A stretch of DNA of 64,000 nucleotides from Rhizobium mongolense subsp. loessense (GTDB lineage: Bacteria > Pseudomonadota > Alphaproteobacteria > Rhizobiales > Rhizobiaceae), in NCBI RefSeq assembly GCF_900099775.1, contig NZ_FMTM01000010.1, forward strand, positions 1-64,000. The letters run 5' to 3'. Under the pieces are notes generated by a model. It made no database searches. It saw only the letters and a list, made by a program, of their open reading frames with translations, and was not told the DNA's origin. The translations under genes and the position numbers were made by a program. Position 1 is the first letter of the stretch. Every line of letters starts with the position of its first letter. This document shows positions 55,266 to 64,000 of the stretch, in pieces.

Positions 55266-55547
55266 GATCGGTGCGGGCGGAGGCATTTGGCCAGCCAGCA
55301 GCAGCGACTTGATGGCCTTCGCGACCAAGCCCAGCCATCGTTCGTCACGGCCAGTTCGATCCGAAGGCGACAACACGGCTCGAGACCAGCCTCACCAGCA
55401 GCAAGACAAGGTGAAACACGTACTTGCCAGTTGTTTGTGGTCGATGCGGCGGCAAAGAAGAAAGCCTCGAAGGCGGTCAATATTGCTGTCAGCTCCTCGT
55501 TCCTGCGTTTGTGCTTTGCGCTGCCAGGTCTCTGCGGTTAGGCTGGG
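55266..55547. other. Convergent intergenic region
   Basis: 282 bases between the ends of the exporter ATPase and the penicillin-binding protein gene. I see no recognisable gene, repeat or clear terminator. Confidence 0.5.
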
Positions 55548-57920
55548 CTATTTCTCGCATAGACGCCGAGCGCCATAATAGGGTTGGTAGGTACAGTCGG
55601 AAGCGCGGAACGAACGATAACTGCGGGAGCAGGCCGTGATATTGCAGGACGGTGCGGCGTTCTCTTGGCTTGTCATCATTCCTGTATCCGGATCGATCTG
55701 CGGTGCAGGCTCAGCCATCGCCGCCTGCATGAATTCCCGCCAGATGCGAGCCGGAAGTGCGCCTCCTGTGACACCTTTCATCGGCGCGTCATCGTCGTTT
55801 CCGACCCAGACGCCGGCGACCAGGGCGTCCGTGAAGCCGACGAACCAGGCGTCGCGGTTGTCCTGACTGGTACCTGTCTTGCCGGCCGCAAAGATGCCGG
55901 GATCGGCGTCGCGGCCCGTCCCACGCTCAACGACCAGCTGCAGTAACGCAAGAAGATCCGGCTGATACGCAGAGAGGTCGATAGACGCCGGCACTTGCGC
56001 ACCCACACGGAAGCCTCTGGGCTGGCCAGATGCTTGAAATTCAACAATACCCCACGGCTCGACGGGCGCCCTTCCAAGGCGTACCGACGCGTAGGCGCCG
56101 GTCAGATCGAGCAAATTCACCTCCGAAGCACCAAGCGACAAGGCAGGCGCCGTCGTCAGGGCCGCGTTTATACCGAGCTCCTTGGCTGCCGCGGCGACAC
56201 TGTCCAGTCCCACCTCCTGGGCAAGGGCTGCGGTGGCGGCATTCAACGAGCGAGCAAAAGCCTCCGCCAGCGAAACCCAGCCGCGGTAACCACCCCCGGA
56301 ATTTTGGGGCGACCATCCGTTTATTTCGATCGGCCCGTCGAGGACCTGATCCGACAGAGAAAGCCCCTTTTTCAACGCAGCATAATAAACGAACAACTTG
56401 AATGTGGAGCCTGGCTGACGCATCGCCGTGACAGCTCTGTTGAACTGGCTGGTCTTGTAGTCGTGTCCGCCGACCATTGCGACAACCGCACCATCGGGCG
56501 TCATGGCGACCAGCGCCGCCTGCGATGCGCCGCGAGCCTTTCCCTCCTCATCGAGAGCCTGTCTCACCACCCGTTCGGCAATTTCCTGCAGGCGCGGTAC
56601 CAACGTCGTGCGCACTGTCGTCGAGCCGGGAGAGGAGCCCGCGATCTCGCTCGCTTGTGGCGAAACCCAATCAGCGAACCAGCTGCCGGAGCGCGGCGTC
56701 GGTGTCGTCGGGTGCAGTTCGGCGAATTCATTCTTGGCGGCCTCGGCTTCTTGCGGGGTCAGCTTGCCGTTGGCGGCCATCGCGTCGAGCACTGTTGCCG
56801 TGCGTTGGCGTGCACCCTCGAAATTGTCGATCGGGTTCAACTGGCTCGGAGCCTTCAACAGACCCGCCAGCATCGCCGATTCTGGAATATCGAGCGCACC
56901 GACATCCTTGTTGAAGTAGATCCGTGCCGCTGCCGGCATTCCCGTAGCGCCGGAACCGAGGTAGACCGAATTCAGGTACCGCGTCAGGATCTCCTGCTTG
57001 CCGAGCTTCCATTCAAGCCAGAACGCGATCACCAGTTCCTGGATCTTTCGCTTCAGCGTTCGGTCACTTTCGAGATACTGCAGCTTGATCAACTGCTGTG
57101 TGATCGTGCTTCCCCCCTGGACGACCGAGCCTGCCTCAAAATTCCGTATTAGCGCGCGCGCAATCCCTTTGAGGTCGATGCCGTGGTGGTCCATAAACCG
57201 GCGGTCCTCGATTGAAAGCACTGCATCCACGAGGGGAGGGGGGAATTGTTCGTACCCTGCATAGGGTCCCTGATAAGGCCCCTGCCGAACGAGAGGTTCG
57301 CCGTCCGCCGTTTCCAGTACAATGACGGGCTTCATGGAACCATCGGCAATCTCTTGCCACGGCACGTCCTTCAACGCCCAAGTCAGAACGCCGGCCACGA
57401 TCAGCAAGCAGAGCAACGCAGATAGCGCGACAAGCCCTTTCCATGACCGCAGTTTCAATGGACCGGCCCGCTTTATGCCGGTCATTCCGGCACGAAGGGC
57501 TGCCATGCGGGACCGCGCGTTGGAAGAAAGCGATGCAAAAGCAGCAGATACCCGCCGACGCTTCTCATTTGGCGCTCGAGTTCCAGACGTCTGTTGTCTT
57601 TTCTTGACGGCTGCGATGCCCTTTCTCATCCCGAACGGGCTGCTTTGCAAAACCGCACGGAGATCATGGCGGAGGGCGGCAATCAGGTCACGAACGGCTC
57701 GTGCGCTTTGACCAAAAGGCGAGGAAGGGTTCACAGCTTCTTTGGATTGTTCCAATGGTGATGAAGATCCGGATGGTCCCTTGTGAGGCCCGGTTTCTTC
57801 TTCAGCGCCTTCAGCCGGAAATCCTTCGCTCTGCAGCAGCTGCGCAGATTCGGCGGCGGTGCGATCACCAGTCTGATTTGAGCTGCCGGTTTGTTTTGAA
57901 CTGTCTGCGTTGCTTGCCAT
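55548..57920 (-). CDS. Class A penicillin-binding protein (PBP1-type)
   Basis: A 790-residue bifunctional peptidoglycan synthase. After a long hydrophilic Ser/Gly/Arg-rich N-terminus (about 1-160) comes one membrane helix (about 163-185). The transglycosylase domain has the catalytic Glu in SIEDRRFMDHHGID and the motifs GGSTITQQ and RKIQELVIAFWLE. The transpeptidase domain has the serine in QPGSTFK, SLN in ARSLNAAT and KTGTS. The C-terminus carries four Cys (Asn-rich tail CNITACSRSY). It appears complete. It is convergent with the exporter and alone in its transcript. An accessory PBP1 copy rather than the core one is plausible. Confidence 0.95.
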   Translation of the reverse strand: MASNADSSKQTGSSNQTGDRTAAESAQLLQSEGFPAEGAEEETGPHKGPSGSSSPLEQSKEAVNPSSPFGQSARAVRDLIAALRHDLRAVLQSSPFGMRKGIAAVKKRQQTSGTRAPNEKRRRVSAAFASLSSNARSRMAALRAGMTGIKRAGPLKLRSWKGLVALSALLCLLIVAGVLTWALKDVPWQEIADGSMKPVIVLETADGEPLVRQGPYQGPYAGYEQFPPPLVDAVLSIEDRRFMDHHGIDLKGIARALIRNFEAGSVVQGGSTITQQLIKLQYLESDRTLKRKIQELVIAFWLEWKLGKQEILTRYLNSVYLGSGATGMPAAARIYFNKDVGALDIPESAMLAGLLKAPSQLNPIDNFEGARQRTATVLDAMAANGKLTPQEAEAAKNEFAELHPTTPTPRSGSWFADWVSPQASEIAGSSPGSTTVRTTLVPRLQEIAERVVRQALDEEGKARGASQAALVAMTPDGAVVAMVGGHDYKTSQFNRAVTAMRQPGSTFKLFVYYAALKKGLSLSDQVLDGPIEINGWSPQNSGGGYRGWVSLAEAFARSLNAATAALAQEVGLDSVAAAAKELGINAALTTAPALSLGASEVNLLDLTGAYASVRLGRAPVEPWGIVEFQASGQPRGFRVGAQVPASIDLSAYQPDLLALLQLVVERGTGRDADPGIFAAGKTGTSQDNRDAWFVGFTDALVAGVWVGNDDDAPMKGVTGGALPARIWREFMQAAMAEPAPQIDPDTGMMTSQENAAPSCNITACSRSYRSFRASDCTYQPYYGARRLCEK

Positions 57921-58427
57921 TTGTTACCGGCTGGTTGTTTTGAAGCAATTAGCGCGCAATGTTGCGGAGGAAAGACGACTTTGGCACTGCTCTCTCAAGT
58001 CTTTTCGAATATAGGCCCAGTCTGGAAAATTGGTGCGGGAAATGTTCTCACATCCGAAGCCAGCCTTTTCATGGCAACCCAGTACCAGATCAACAGCGTG
58101 CGTGAGCGGCGTTCGCCTCCGCTGGTGACAATCTGCACCTTCGGCATCCGGCATGGCCATAACGCATCGTGCGCAGCTGCTCGATCGTCGAATTCCATCT
58201 CCACCAGGTCGTCGGGCTTCATCGCGAAGGACTAGCTCCCCCTGGGCGTTCCTTCCGTTCAGTCGAGCCAGCCGTGACGGCGCCAAGGCGCGGTCGCAGC
58301 GGACCGGGTTCTGGAGGTTCAGCCTTTAGAGGAGATTGCCTGGGGCCAACACGGCGTCGAGGTTGCAACCGCCCCGGTCATTTCCTTTCTGCCTTCTGCG
58401 CCATCTTCGCCCGCGCGCCTTACGGCC
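57921..58427. other. 507-base region with no confident gene
   Basis: Between the epimerase gene end and the PBP start. It must contain the PBP promoter near 57921. A 75-codon open frame (57995-58222, minus) is discussed separately; nothing else is recognised. Confidence 0.5.
57995..58222 (-). CDS. Possible small protein, unrecognised
   Basis: A 75-codon frame that starts MKPDDLVEMEFDDRAAAHDA and continues with PKVQIVTSGGERRSRTLLIW. I do not recognise a family. A GGGGGAG lies about 13 bases before the ATG, somewhat far. The balanced composition and the position in otherwise empty DNA are the only arguments for it; an overlapping longer frame exists in another phase. Confidence 0.25.
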   Translation of the reverse strand: MKPDDLVEMEFDDRAAAHDALWPCRMPKVQIVTSGGERRSRTLLIWYWVAMKRLASDVRTFPAPIFQTGPIFEKT

Positions 58428-59276
58428 TCAGATCAGGCCATATTGTTTCGCCTTGTTGCGCAAAAAAGGCAGGCCGTTGCCCATCACCTCTGCCTCGTCC
58501 CTGGCGACAGGACGCCAGACTGCGAGACCGTAGGCGACTTCCGCTGGCATGTTGATGAAACTCTCCATAGCAAGGCCGCCTTTGAACCCAATGGCCGCAA
58601 GTGCTGTATATATCTCGTCCCAAGGGACGTTTCCGTAGCCGGGCGTGCCACGGTCGCTTTCAGAAAGATGGATATATTTTAGATGTTCGCGCGCATCGAG
58701 AATGCCCGTGGCAGCGCCCTTCTCCTCGATGTTCATGTGATAGGTGTCGAGATGCACAAAGATATTGTCAGCGCCCACGCGCTCGATCATCTCAACGGCT
58801 TGCCTTCCTGTATTTATCAAATGATTTTCATAGCGGTTCACTGCCTCGACGCCGAGCTCGATGTTGCGGGATTTGGCGTGCTTGGCGGCGGCCGTCAGCG
58901 CGCGGGCGATGTTGTCATATTCCTTCTGCGTCGGCGGCACGCCAGTACGCTCGCCAATGCCGCCGAAGATGACGCCGGAGAGCGCCAATGCGCCCATGTC
59001 GGCCGTCTTGTCGATCGCGACCTTCAGATGCTCGATTGCCGCCTCCGGCCGCACCGACGCCCAGGCGTGCTCGGGGAGCCCGAGCGAGCAGACGGCCGGC
59101 AGGCTGTGCTTTTCGAGAAGCGCCCGGGTGTGTGGCGCATCGACGGCCGGCGCGTTGAGGAGCGCAATTTCGATGAAGTCCATCTTGTAGGACACCGCAG
59201 CTGCGATCGCCTTTTCGGCACCTGCCTTGTCCCAGTCCATTGTCCACATGCTGGTATGTACGCCGAAGCCTTGCAT
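58428..59276 (-). CDS. Sugar (phosphate) isomerase/epimerase, tagatose/psicose 3-epimerase family
   Basis: A 282-residue TIM-barrel enzyme of the AP-endonuclease-2-like superfamily, close in pattern to D-tagatose/D-psicose 3-epimerases. Metal and catalytic residues are seen in GVEAVNRYENHLINT (Glu), VHLDTYHMNIEE (Asp, His), YIHLSESDRGTPGYG and LAMESFI (Glu). It would interconvert ketose epimers after import. ATG 59276, 4 bases after the permease stop, has AAAGGA upstream. It is the last gene of a ribose-type importer operon. The true sugar is unknown. Confidence 0.88.
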   Translation of the reverse strand: MQGFGVHTSMWTMDWDKAGAEKAIAAAVSYKMDFIEIALLNAPAVDAPHTRALLEKHSLPAVCSLGLPEHAWASVRPEAAIEHLKVAIDKTADMGALALSGVIFGGIGERTGVPPTQKEYDNIARALTAAAKHAKSRNIELGVEAVNRYENHLINTGRQAVEMIERVGADNIFVHLDTYHMNIEEKGAATGILDAREHLKYIHLSESDRGTPGYGNVPWDEIYTALAAIGFKGGLAMESFINMPAEVAYGLAVWRPVARDEAEVMGNGLPFLRNKAKQYGLI

Positions 59277-59280
59277 CGTC

Positions 59281-60276
59281 TCATTCCTTTCTGCGCAGAA
59301 CGGTTCTGAAGTGTCCGGCAAGCCAGCGCAGCATCATGACACCGACGAGCAGGATGCCCCACACGGCCGTCGCCAGATGCTGGTTGGCGCCGAGAAGATT
59401 GAGCCCGGACGAAAAGAGCTGGAGTACCACAAGCGCCGCGAAGACCGGGATCACGCGGCCGAAGCCGCCGAAGGGATTTACCCCGCCAAGGAAGCAGGCA
59501 AGCACGGTAATGAGCAGGTAGGATTCGCCATGGCCGACGCGCACCGAGTTGAAGCGTGCCAGCATGATGATGCCGGCGACGGCACACATCGCGCCCGACA
59601 GCGTATAGACGAAGACGATGACCTTGCGTGTGTTGACGCCGGAATAGCGCGCCGCCTCGATGTTGGAGCCGATCATATAGGTGTTGAAGCCAAGCCTCGT
59701 GCGCGAAAGCAGCACATGCCAGAGTGCGACGCACAGGATGAAGATGAGGAGTGGCAGCGGAATCCCCATCACAGAACCATGGCCGAACGGCCGCAGGAAG
59801 GCCGGAAAGCCCGACACGTCCCCGCCGCGGGTCAGGAACTCGCCAAGCCCGCGCAGGAAGATCATCATCGACAGCGAGACAAGGATGGGATGAGCCTTCG
59901 TATAGGCAATGACAAGACCCATGACGACGCCACTTGCCGCACCTGCGGCAAGCGCAAGCGCCACCCCGAGCAGGAAGGATCCTGGTCCCGCGTCGACGCC
60001 ACCGTTGGCCTGCAGCGTCCAAGCCACGGTGAGGCCTGCGATGTTGGCGGTGAAGGTGATTGCGAGGTTGAGCCCTCCCGTCAGGATCGGCAGCAGCATG
60101 GCAAGAGTAAGAAGGCCGAGCTCCGGAAGCTGGAAAGCAACAGAACCGAAGGTGGCCCGCGACAGGAACTGTGGCGAAGCGAGGCCGAAGACCACGACCA
60201 CCAAGACGAAGGCGACGACCGAGCCCGCGATTTCCGATCCCAGGAGGTGGCGAGTCTGCCGGACCAGCGTCGTCAT
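59281..60276 (-). CDS. Ribose-type ABC transporter permease (RbsC class), second
   Basis: A 331-residue inner-membrane protein with eight to ten helices and the RbsC-type motif SGVNTRKVIVFVYTLSGAMCAVAG. It begins in a four-base overlap with the first permease. Two non-identical permeases, rather than one homodimeric RbsC, mark this as a heteromeric CUT2 system. Confidence 0.92.
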   Translation of the reverse strand: MTTLVRQTRHLLGSEIAGSVVAFVLVVVVFGLASPQFLSRATFGSVAFQLPELGLLTLAMLLPILTGGLNLAITFTANIAGLTVAWTLQANGGVDAGPGSFLLGVALALAAGAASGVVMGLVIAYTKAHPILVSLSMMIFLRGLGEFLTRGGDVSGFPAFLRPFGHGSVMGIPLPLLIFILCVALWHVLLSRTRLGFNTYMIGSNIEAARYSGVNTRKVIVFVYTLSGAMCAVAGIIMLARFNSVRVGHGESYLLITVLACFLGGVNPFGGFGRVIPVFAALVVLQLFSSGLNLLGANQHLATAVWGILLVGVMMLRWLAGHFRTVLRRKE

Positions 60277-61274
60277 CTGCGCCTCCGCTCGTTCTTGACA
60301 ATAGGCAGCAGCTTCTCGATGCGGGAATTCGAGAGCGTGATCGCGACGAGAATGATGGCGCCGATAATCATCTTGAACGCAAAGGGGGAAACGCCCATCA
60401 GGTTGAGGCCGTTCTGGGTGATCGAGATCAGCAGCACGCCGAGCACGCAGCCAAGCACCGAGCCCTTGCCCCCACCGAGGCGGGCGCCGCCGAGCACGGC
60501 CGCGGCAAGCACGTCCAGTTCGCGGCCATAGAGCGCATTTGGGACGACTTCCTGGGCATAGTGTGCCTGGATCAATCCTCCGATACCGGCCATGAGTCCC
60601 AACCAGCCGAAGGCGATGAACTGCATGGCGCCGATCGAGATTCCGAAGCGGCGGGCACCCTCGGGGTTGTCGCCGAAGGCATAAAGCTGGCGCCCGGTCG
60701 TGGTGTGGCGGATCAGGAACCAGGTTGCCGCAACGCAGATCGCCATGACAAGGACCGGCAGGCGGATTTCGGCCCAGCTGCCGTCAGCCATCTCCCGTTC
60801 GTAGAGGATGATCCGCTCCGTCCACCAGTCGGGCAGCGTGTAGATCGATACGCCGCGGGTGAAGAACATCAAAAGTCCGAAGTAAATATTGAAGGTGGCG
60901 ATCGTAACGACGATCGAGATGATCTTGAACCGGTGGATCAGGAAAGCATTGAAGGCGCCGAGCAGGGTGCCGATGCCGCCGGCGATCAGCAGCCCGCTTG
61001 CCCAGCCTCCGCCGCCGACCTGGCCGAGGATGAGGGCGGTCACGTACTGCACGACCGAGGCGGCGACCGCAAATGAGATGTCTATGCCCCCCGCGATTAA
61101 GACAACGAGCAGACCGACTGCGAAGATGATGTTGACGGAACTGATGTTCAAAAGATCGAAGGCATTGCCGAGCGTAAAGAAACGCGGCGTCGCGAAGGAA
61201 AGAAACGCGCCGATCAGAACGATGACGGCGAGCAGGCAGATCTCCGTCGCATGGGTGCGGAAGAGCCTACGCAT
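60273..61274 (-). CDS. Ribose-type ABC transporter permease (RbsC class), first
   Basis: A 333-residue inner-membrane protein of about ten helices, opening MRRLFRTHATEICLLAVIVL, with AGGIDISFAVAASVVQYVTA in the core and FGISIGAMQFIAFGWLGLMAGIGG. ATG 61274 overlaps the ATPase stop by eight bases; the open frame extends farther but there it runs in the ATPase gene. Confidence 0.93.
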   Translation of the reverse strand: MRRLFRTHATEICLLAVIVLIGAFLSFATPRFFTLGNAFDLLNISSVNIIFAVGLLVVLIAGGIDISFAVAASVVQYVTALILGQVGGGGWASGLLIAGGIGTLLGAFNAFLIHRFKIISIVVTIATFNIYFGLLMFFTRGVSIYTLPDWWTERIILYEREMADGSWAEIRLPVLVMAICVAATWFLIRHTTTGRQLYAFGDNPEGARRFGISIGAMQFIAFGWLGLMAGIGGLIQAHYAQEVVPNALYGRELDVLAAAVLGGARLGGGKGSVLGCVLGVLLISITQNGLNLMGVSPFAFKMIIGAIILVAITLSNSRIEKLLPIVKNERRRR

Positions 61275-62778
61275 AGACGGCGGCCTCCAAGTCCTCAAGC
61301 GACGTCGCGCGCGGATCGTATTCGCCGGCGATCTCCCCCTGTGCCATGTGGAGCACCCGGTCGGCGTTGAAGTAGACCTCGGGCACCTCGTCGGAGATGA
61401 GGATGATGGAAAGCCCGCTTTGCGCAAGCCGTGCGACGATGTCGAAAATTCCGGCGCGCGCGCCGACGTCGACGCCGACCGTAGGTGCGTCGAGGATCAG
61501 CAGCTTAGGGTCGGTCGCCAACCATTTTGCGATGGCGATACGCTGCTGATTGCCGCCCGAGAGAGTCGAAATGGCATCCTCCTGCAGCCCAATCCTTATT
61601 CCGAGATCGGCAATCCAGCGTGCCGCAAGACCGTGCTTCTTAGGCTCCGAAATGAACCCGTGGGACAGAATCTTGCGCAGGGAGGAAATCACCAGGTTGT
61701 CGGCAATCGACTGCGGTTGGATGAGTCCGAGGGACAGGCGGTCCTCGGAGAGATAGGCAATGCCGGTTGCGATCGCGTCCCGATTGGACGAAAAGCGCAC
61801 GAGCTCGCCATCAAGCCTTATGGTGCCGCGATCGGGACGGCGCATACCGAAGAGCGTCAGTGCCAGTTCCGTGCGGCCGGCGCCCAGCAGGCCAGTGATA
61901 CCGAGCGTCTCGCCGCGGCGGACGGAGAAGGAGATGTTGCGAAACTCACCGCGCCGTGTCAGCCCCTCAACCGTAATGACGGGCGCGGCCCCATCATGCG
62001 ATTGGGCGCGCACGCCGTGGTCGAAAATCTTGCCGGTCATAAGTTCGGTGATGCGCGACTGCGTCATGCCTTCGGCCGGATAGACGCCGACGAGCATGCC
62101 GTCGCGCAGCACGGTGATACGGTCCGATATTTCCAGCACCTCGGCCAATCGGTGGCTGACGAAGACGACGGCTACGCCCGAGGCGGAAAGATTACGGACG
62201 ATCTCAAGCAGATGGTCGGTTTCTGACTGCGTCAGCGAAGCCGTCGGCTCGTCCATGAAGACGACCTTTGCCTCGCCGACCAAGGCTCGGGCGATCGCCA
62301 CGATCTGCCGCTGGGCGACAGCGTATTCGCGCAGCGGCAGATCGACGTCGAGCGTAACGCCGAGGCGCGCCAACACGCGTTCGGCGGTCTCGCGCATGGC
62401 CCTGTGGTTGACGCGGCGCGGGCGATGGCCGAGCACGGTCTGGAAAGCGATGTTTTCTGCCACCGACATTTCCGGGAAGAGTGCGAGATCCTGCCAGATC
62501 ACCTGTATGCCGGAGGCTTGGGCCGTGACCGGCGACATATGCGTATAGGGCTGGCCGTCATACTCGATTGCTGCACCGGCCTGCGGCCGATAGACCCCGG
62601 TGATGACCTTGATGAGGGTACTCTTGCCGGAGCCGTTTTCGCCGGCAAGGCAATGCACCTCGCCCGGTCGCACCTCGAAGGAGACGTCGCGGAGCGCGCG
62701 CACACCGCCGAAGGTCATGTTGATGTTCTTCATCGACAACAGAGGTCGTTGGACGTCTGCGCCAGTTGGAGATTCCAT
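61267..62778 (-). CDS. Ribose-type ABC transporter ATPase (RbsA class)
   Basis: A 503-residue double ATPase. NBD1 has Walker A GENGSGKST near residue 50 and an intact MDEPTASLT. NBD2 has the degenerate Walker A GLLGAGRTE usual for the family, signature LSGGNQQR near 405, and Walker B LLILDAPTVGVDVGAR, where the catalytic Glu is replaced by Ala (codon GCA). Hydrolysis should therefore depend on NBD1. It lies 90 bases after the binding-protein gene. Confidence 0.93.
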   Translation of the reverse strand: MESPTGADVQRPLLSMKNINMTFGGVRALRDVSFEVRPGEVHCLAGENGSGKSTLIKVITGVYRPQAGAAIEYDGQPYTHMSPVTAQASGIQVIWQDLALFPEMSVAENIAFQTVLGHRPRRVNHRAMRETAERVLARLGVTLDVDLPLREYAVAQRQIVAIARALVGEAKVVFMDEPTASLTQSETDHLLEIVRNLSASGVAVVFVSHRLAEVLEISDRITVLRDGMLVGVYPAEGMTQSRITELMTGKIFDHGVRAQSHDGAAPVITVEGLTRRGEFRNISFSVRRGETLGITGLLGAGRTELALTLFGMRRPDRGTIRLDGELVRFSSNRDAIATGIAYLSEDRLSLGLIQPQSIADNLVISSLRKILSHGFISEPKKHGLAARWIADLGIRIGLQEDAISTLSGGNQQRIAIAKWLATDPKLLILDAPTVGVDVGARAGIFDIVARLAQSGLSIILISDEVPEVYFNADRVLHMAQGEIAGEYDPRATSLEDLEAAVYA

Positions 62779-62868
62779 GTCGCGCCTGCCGTTGTGGTCC
62801 GCCGGTGCTCGCAGTCCACCGAGCCAGCCGAAGCCAGCCCGGCGGTCTGGGAGGTGCCTTCGAAAGGT

Positions 62869-63852
62869 TTAGAGGCCCATGGCCGCGAGTTCGTCGACCG
62901 TATCCTTGTTGATGGTCACGAGCTGGTCGACGATAATATCATTTCCCGTCGGGTTGATCTTCCCAAGGCCCTCGATCTCGTCACCCGCCTTGATCTTCTC
63001 GCCCTTCATGAGCTTGTCGGCGAGTGTCACGAAGACTTCGCCGGCCTGTTTCGGATTCCACATGAAGCCGCCGGAAATCGCGTCGGATTTAATGAGTTTC
63101 TGGCCCTGGCCCGGCGAGAATGGCCCCAGTACGAAGATCTCGCCAACCTTGCGGCGCTCTTCCACGGCACGGCCGGCGCCGATCGGGCCCTGGCTGCCGA
63201 AGGCGAGGAAGCCCTTGAGGTCGGGATTGGCTGAAATCAGGTCGAGCGCAGTTGACCGGCTCTTGTCCGCATCTTCAGCAACGCCGTAGCGCTCGCCGAC
63301 CACTTCCATCTCCGGATATTTCTCTTTGAGATAGGCAATCGCCGCATCGGCCCAGGCATTGTGCAGCGGCACGGTGAGCGAGCCGACGAAAACCGCATAT
63401 TTGCCCTTGCCGCCCATCTTCTTTGCAAGAAGCTCGGCATGCGCTTCGCCGAATCCGTTGGCCGAGGCGAGTTCGAAATTCCAATCCGCGCCCTTTTGAC
63501 CGGGTGATTCATGCGTGATGACAATAATGCCGTTTTCCTTGGCCTTGCTGAGAACCGGCTCCAGGACTTTCGCATCGTTGGGCACGACGCCGATCACCTT
63601 GACGCCCTGGGCGATGAGATCCTCGATGGCGCGCACCTGCAGCGCCGGGTCGGCACTTGTCGGGCCAATCATGAAGGCATCGATACCGAGCGCGGCACCC
63701 TTCTCCTTGATGCCGGCTTCCATCGCGTTGAACCACGGGATGCCGCCGATCTTGACGACGACACCGACCTTTCCGGCCTCCTGCCCAAGGGCGCCGAAAG
63801 CGGCTGCGAGCGACAGCGAGGCCGCGAATGCGGCAACAAGCAATTTCCTCAT
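62869..63852 (-). CDS. Periplasmic sugar-binding protein (LacI-like fold, RbsB/LsrB class)
   Basis: A 327-residue CUT2 binding protein. The signal peptide is MRKLLVAAFAASLSLAAAFG with cleavage near residue 24. The mature protein shows GVVVKIGGIPWFNAMEAGIKEKG and VIGVVPNDAKVLEPVLSKAKE, closest in pattern to LsrB/RhaS-type receptors. GGAGGAGG lies about 6 bases before ATG 63852. It is the first gene of the operon; its promoter lies between 63853 and the window edge. Confidence 0.92.
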   Translation of the reverse strand: MRKLLVAAFAASLSLAAAFGALGQEAGKVGVVVKIGGIPWFNAMEAGIKEKGAALGIDAFMIGPTSADPALQVRAIEDLIAQGVKVIGVVPNDAKVLEPVLSKAKENGIIVITHESPGQKGADWNFELASANGFGEAHAELLAKKMGGKGKYAVFVGSLTVPLHNAWADAAIAYLKEKYPEMEVVGERYGVAEDADKSRSTALDLISANPDLKGFLAFGSQGPIGAGRAVEERRKVGEIFVLGPFSPGQGQKLIKSDAISGGFMWNPKQAGEVFVTLADKLMKGEKIKAGDEIEGLGKINPTGNDIIVDQLVTINKDTVDELAAMGL

Positions 63853-64000
63853 CTTGTTCCTCCTCCATCGTTTCGAGATGGGCACAGGGGCCTGCTGAAG
63901 ACCGCCGGCCTCCCGTTGCAAGTAACTGGCGGAGAATGTGAATTCCCGCCTCCCTTCGAAACCGCCTCCTCAAGCGGCACCACGTTGCACAATCGATATT
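63853..64000. other. Upstream region of the ribose-type importer operon (cut by window edge)
   Basis: 148 bases to the right edge, rich in GCC/CCT, with no gene recognised. It should contain part of the importer promoter; the controlling regulator is not in the window. Confidence 0.4.

Noticed and set aside
54525..55376. A 283-codon minus-strand frame covering the exporter ATPase and the following gap
   Set aside because: Most of it is the complement of the ATPase gene and the remainder has no recognisable similarity.

Overview
The window is about 60% GC, densely coded and almost purely metabolic. It looks like part of a Rhizobiales genome, most likely Rhizobium sensu stricto (etli/leguminosarum group). 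The pointers are four or more solute ABC importers in long operons, a thiC-thiO-thiS-thiG-thiE operon behind a TPP riboswitch, a rhizobial-style adenylate cyclase with TPR repeats, and many GntR/LacI/AraC/LysR/TetR regulators. In R. etli the thiCO(S)GE operon is known to lie on a plasmid, so a large plasmid or chromid is plausible, but that is inference. I saw no tRNA, rRNA, insertion sequence, CRISPR array or replication origin.

Layout. (1) 1-8154, minus: a peptide-type ABC importer with a FadR-family regulator, a cytoplasmic gamma-glutamyltransferase and a DUF1028 protein; the transporter ATPase runs off the left edge. (2) 8314-14023, minus: a CUT1-type sugar/polyol importer ending in a PHP-domain hydrolase. 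Divergent from it are a LacI regulator and a GH38-like DUF5054 protein (14325-17302). (3) 17491-19855, plus: GntR-kduI-kduD, for unsaturated uronate catabolism. (4) 19927-24513, plus: TPP riboswitch and thiCOSGE. (5) 24693-32788, minus: a seven-gene operon for branched-chain 2-oxoacid oxidation (E1 alpha, E1 beta, E2, E3) with acyl-CoA dehydrogenase, thiolase and hydroxyacyl-CoA dehydrogenase, read as isoleucine breakdown, with a divergent AraC regulator. (6) 33969-41974: glycerate kinase, AraC regulator, DMT exporter, cyclase-TPR protein, a PNPOx-like/GST pair and its divergent LysR regulator. (7) 42035-50795, minus: an eight-gene operon joining a CUT1 importer to a glycerophosphodiester phosphodiesterase, a LacI regulator, an inositol-monophosphatase-family enzyme and a formylglycine sulfatase/phosphodiesterase. 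(8) 51497-57920: TetR, a membrane-fusion protein with a MacB/LolCDE-like ABC exporter, then a class A penicillin-binding protein. (9) 58428-63852, minus: a ribose-type importer plus a tagatose/psicose-3-epimerase-family enzyme.

The most interesting candidate system is the operon at 42035-50795. Its enzyme set (phosphodiesterase, phosphatase, sulfatase-fold hydrolase) beside a dedicated importer suggests scavenging of a phosphodiester or sulfate ester such as a glycerophospho-polyol. Regulatory structure is also rich: paired LacI-type palindromes at 14137 and 14286, a perfect TetR palindrome at 52270, a two-part riboswitch expression platform, and strong stem-loops just after the binding-protein cistron in three separate importer operons.
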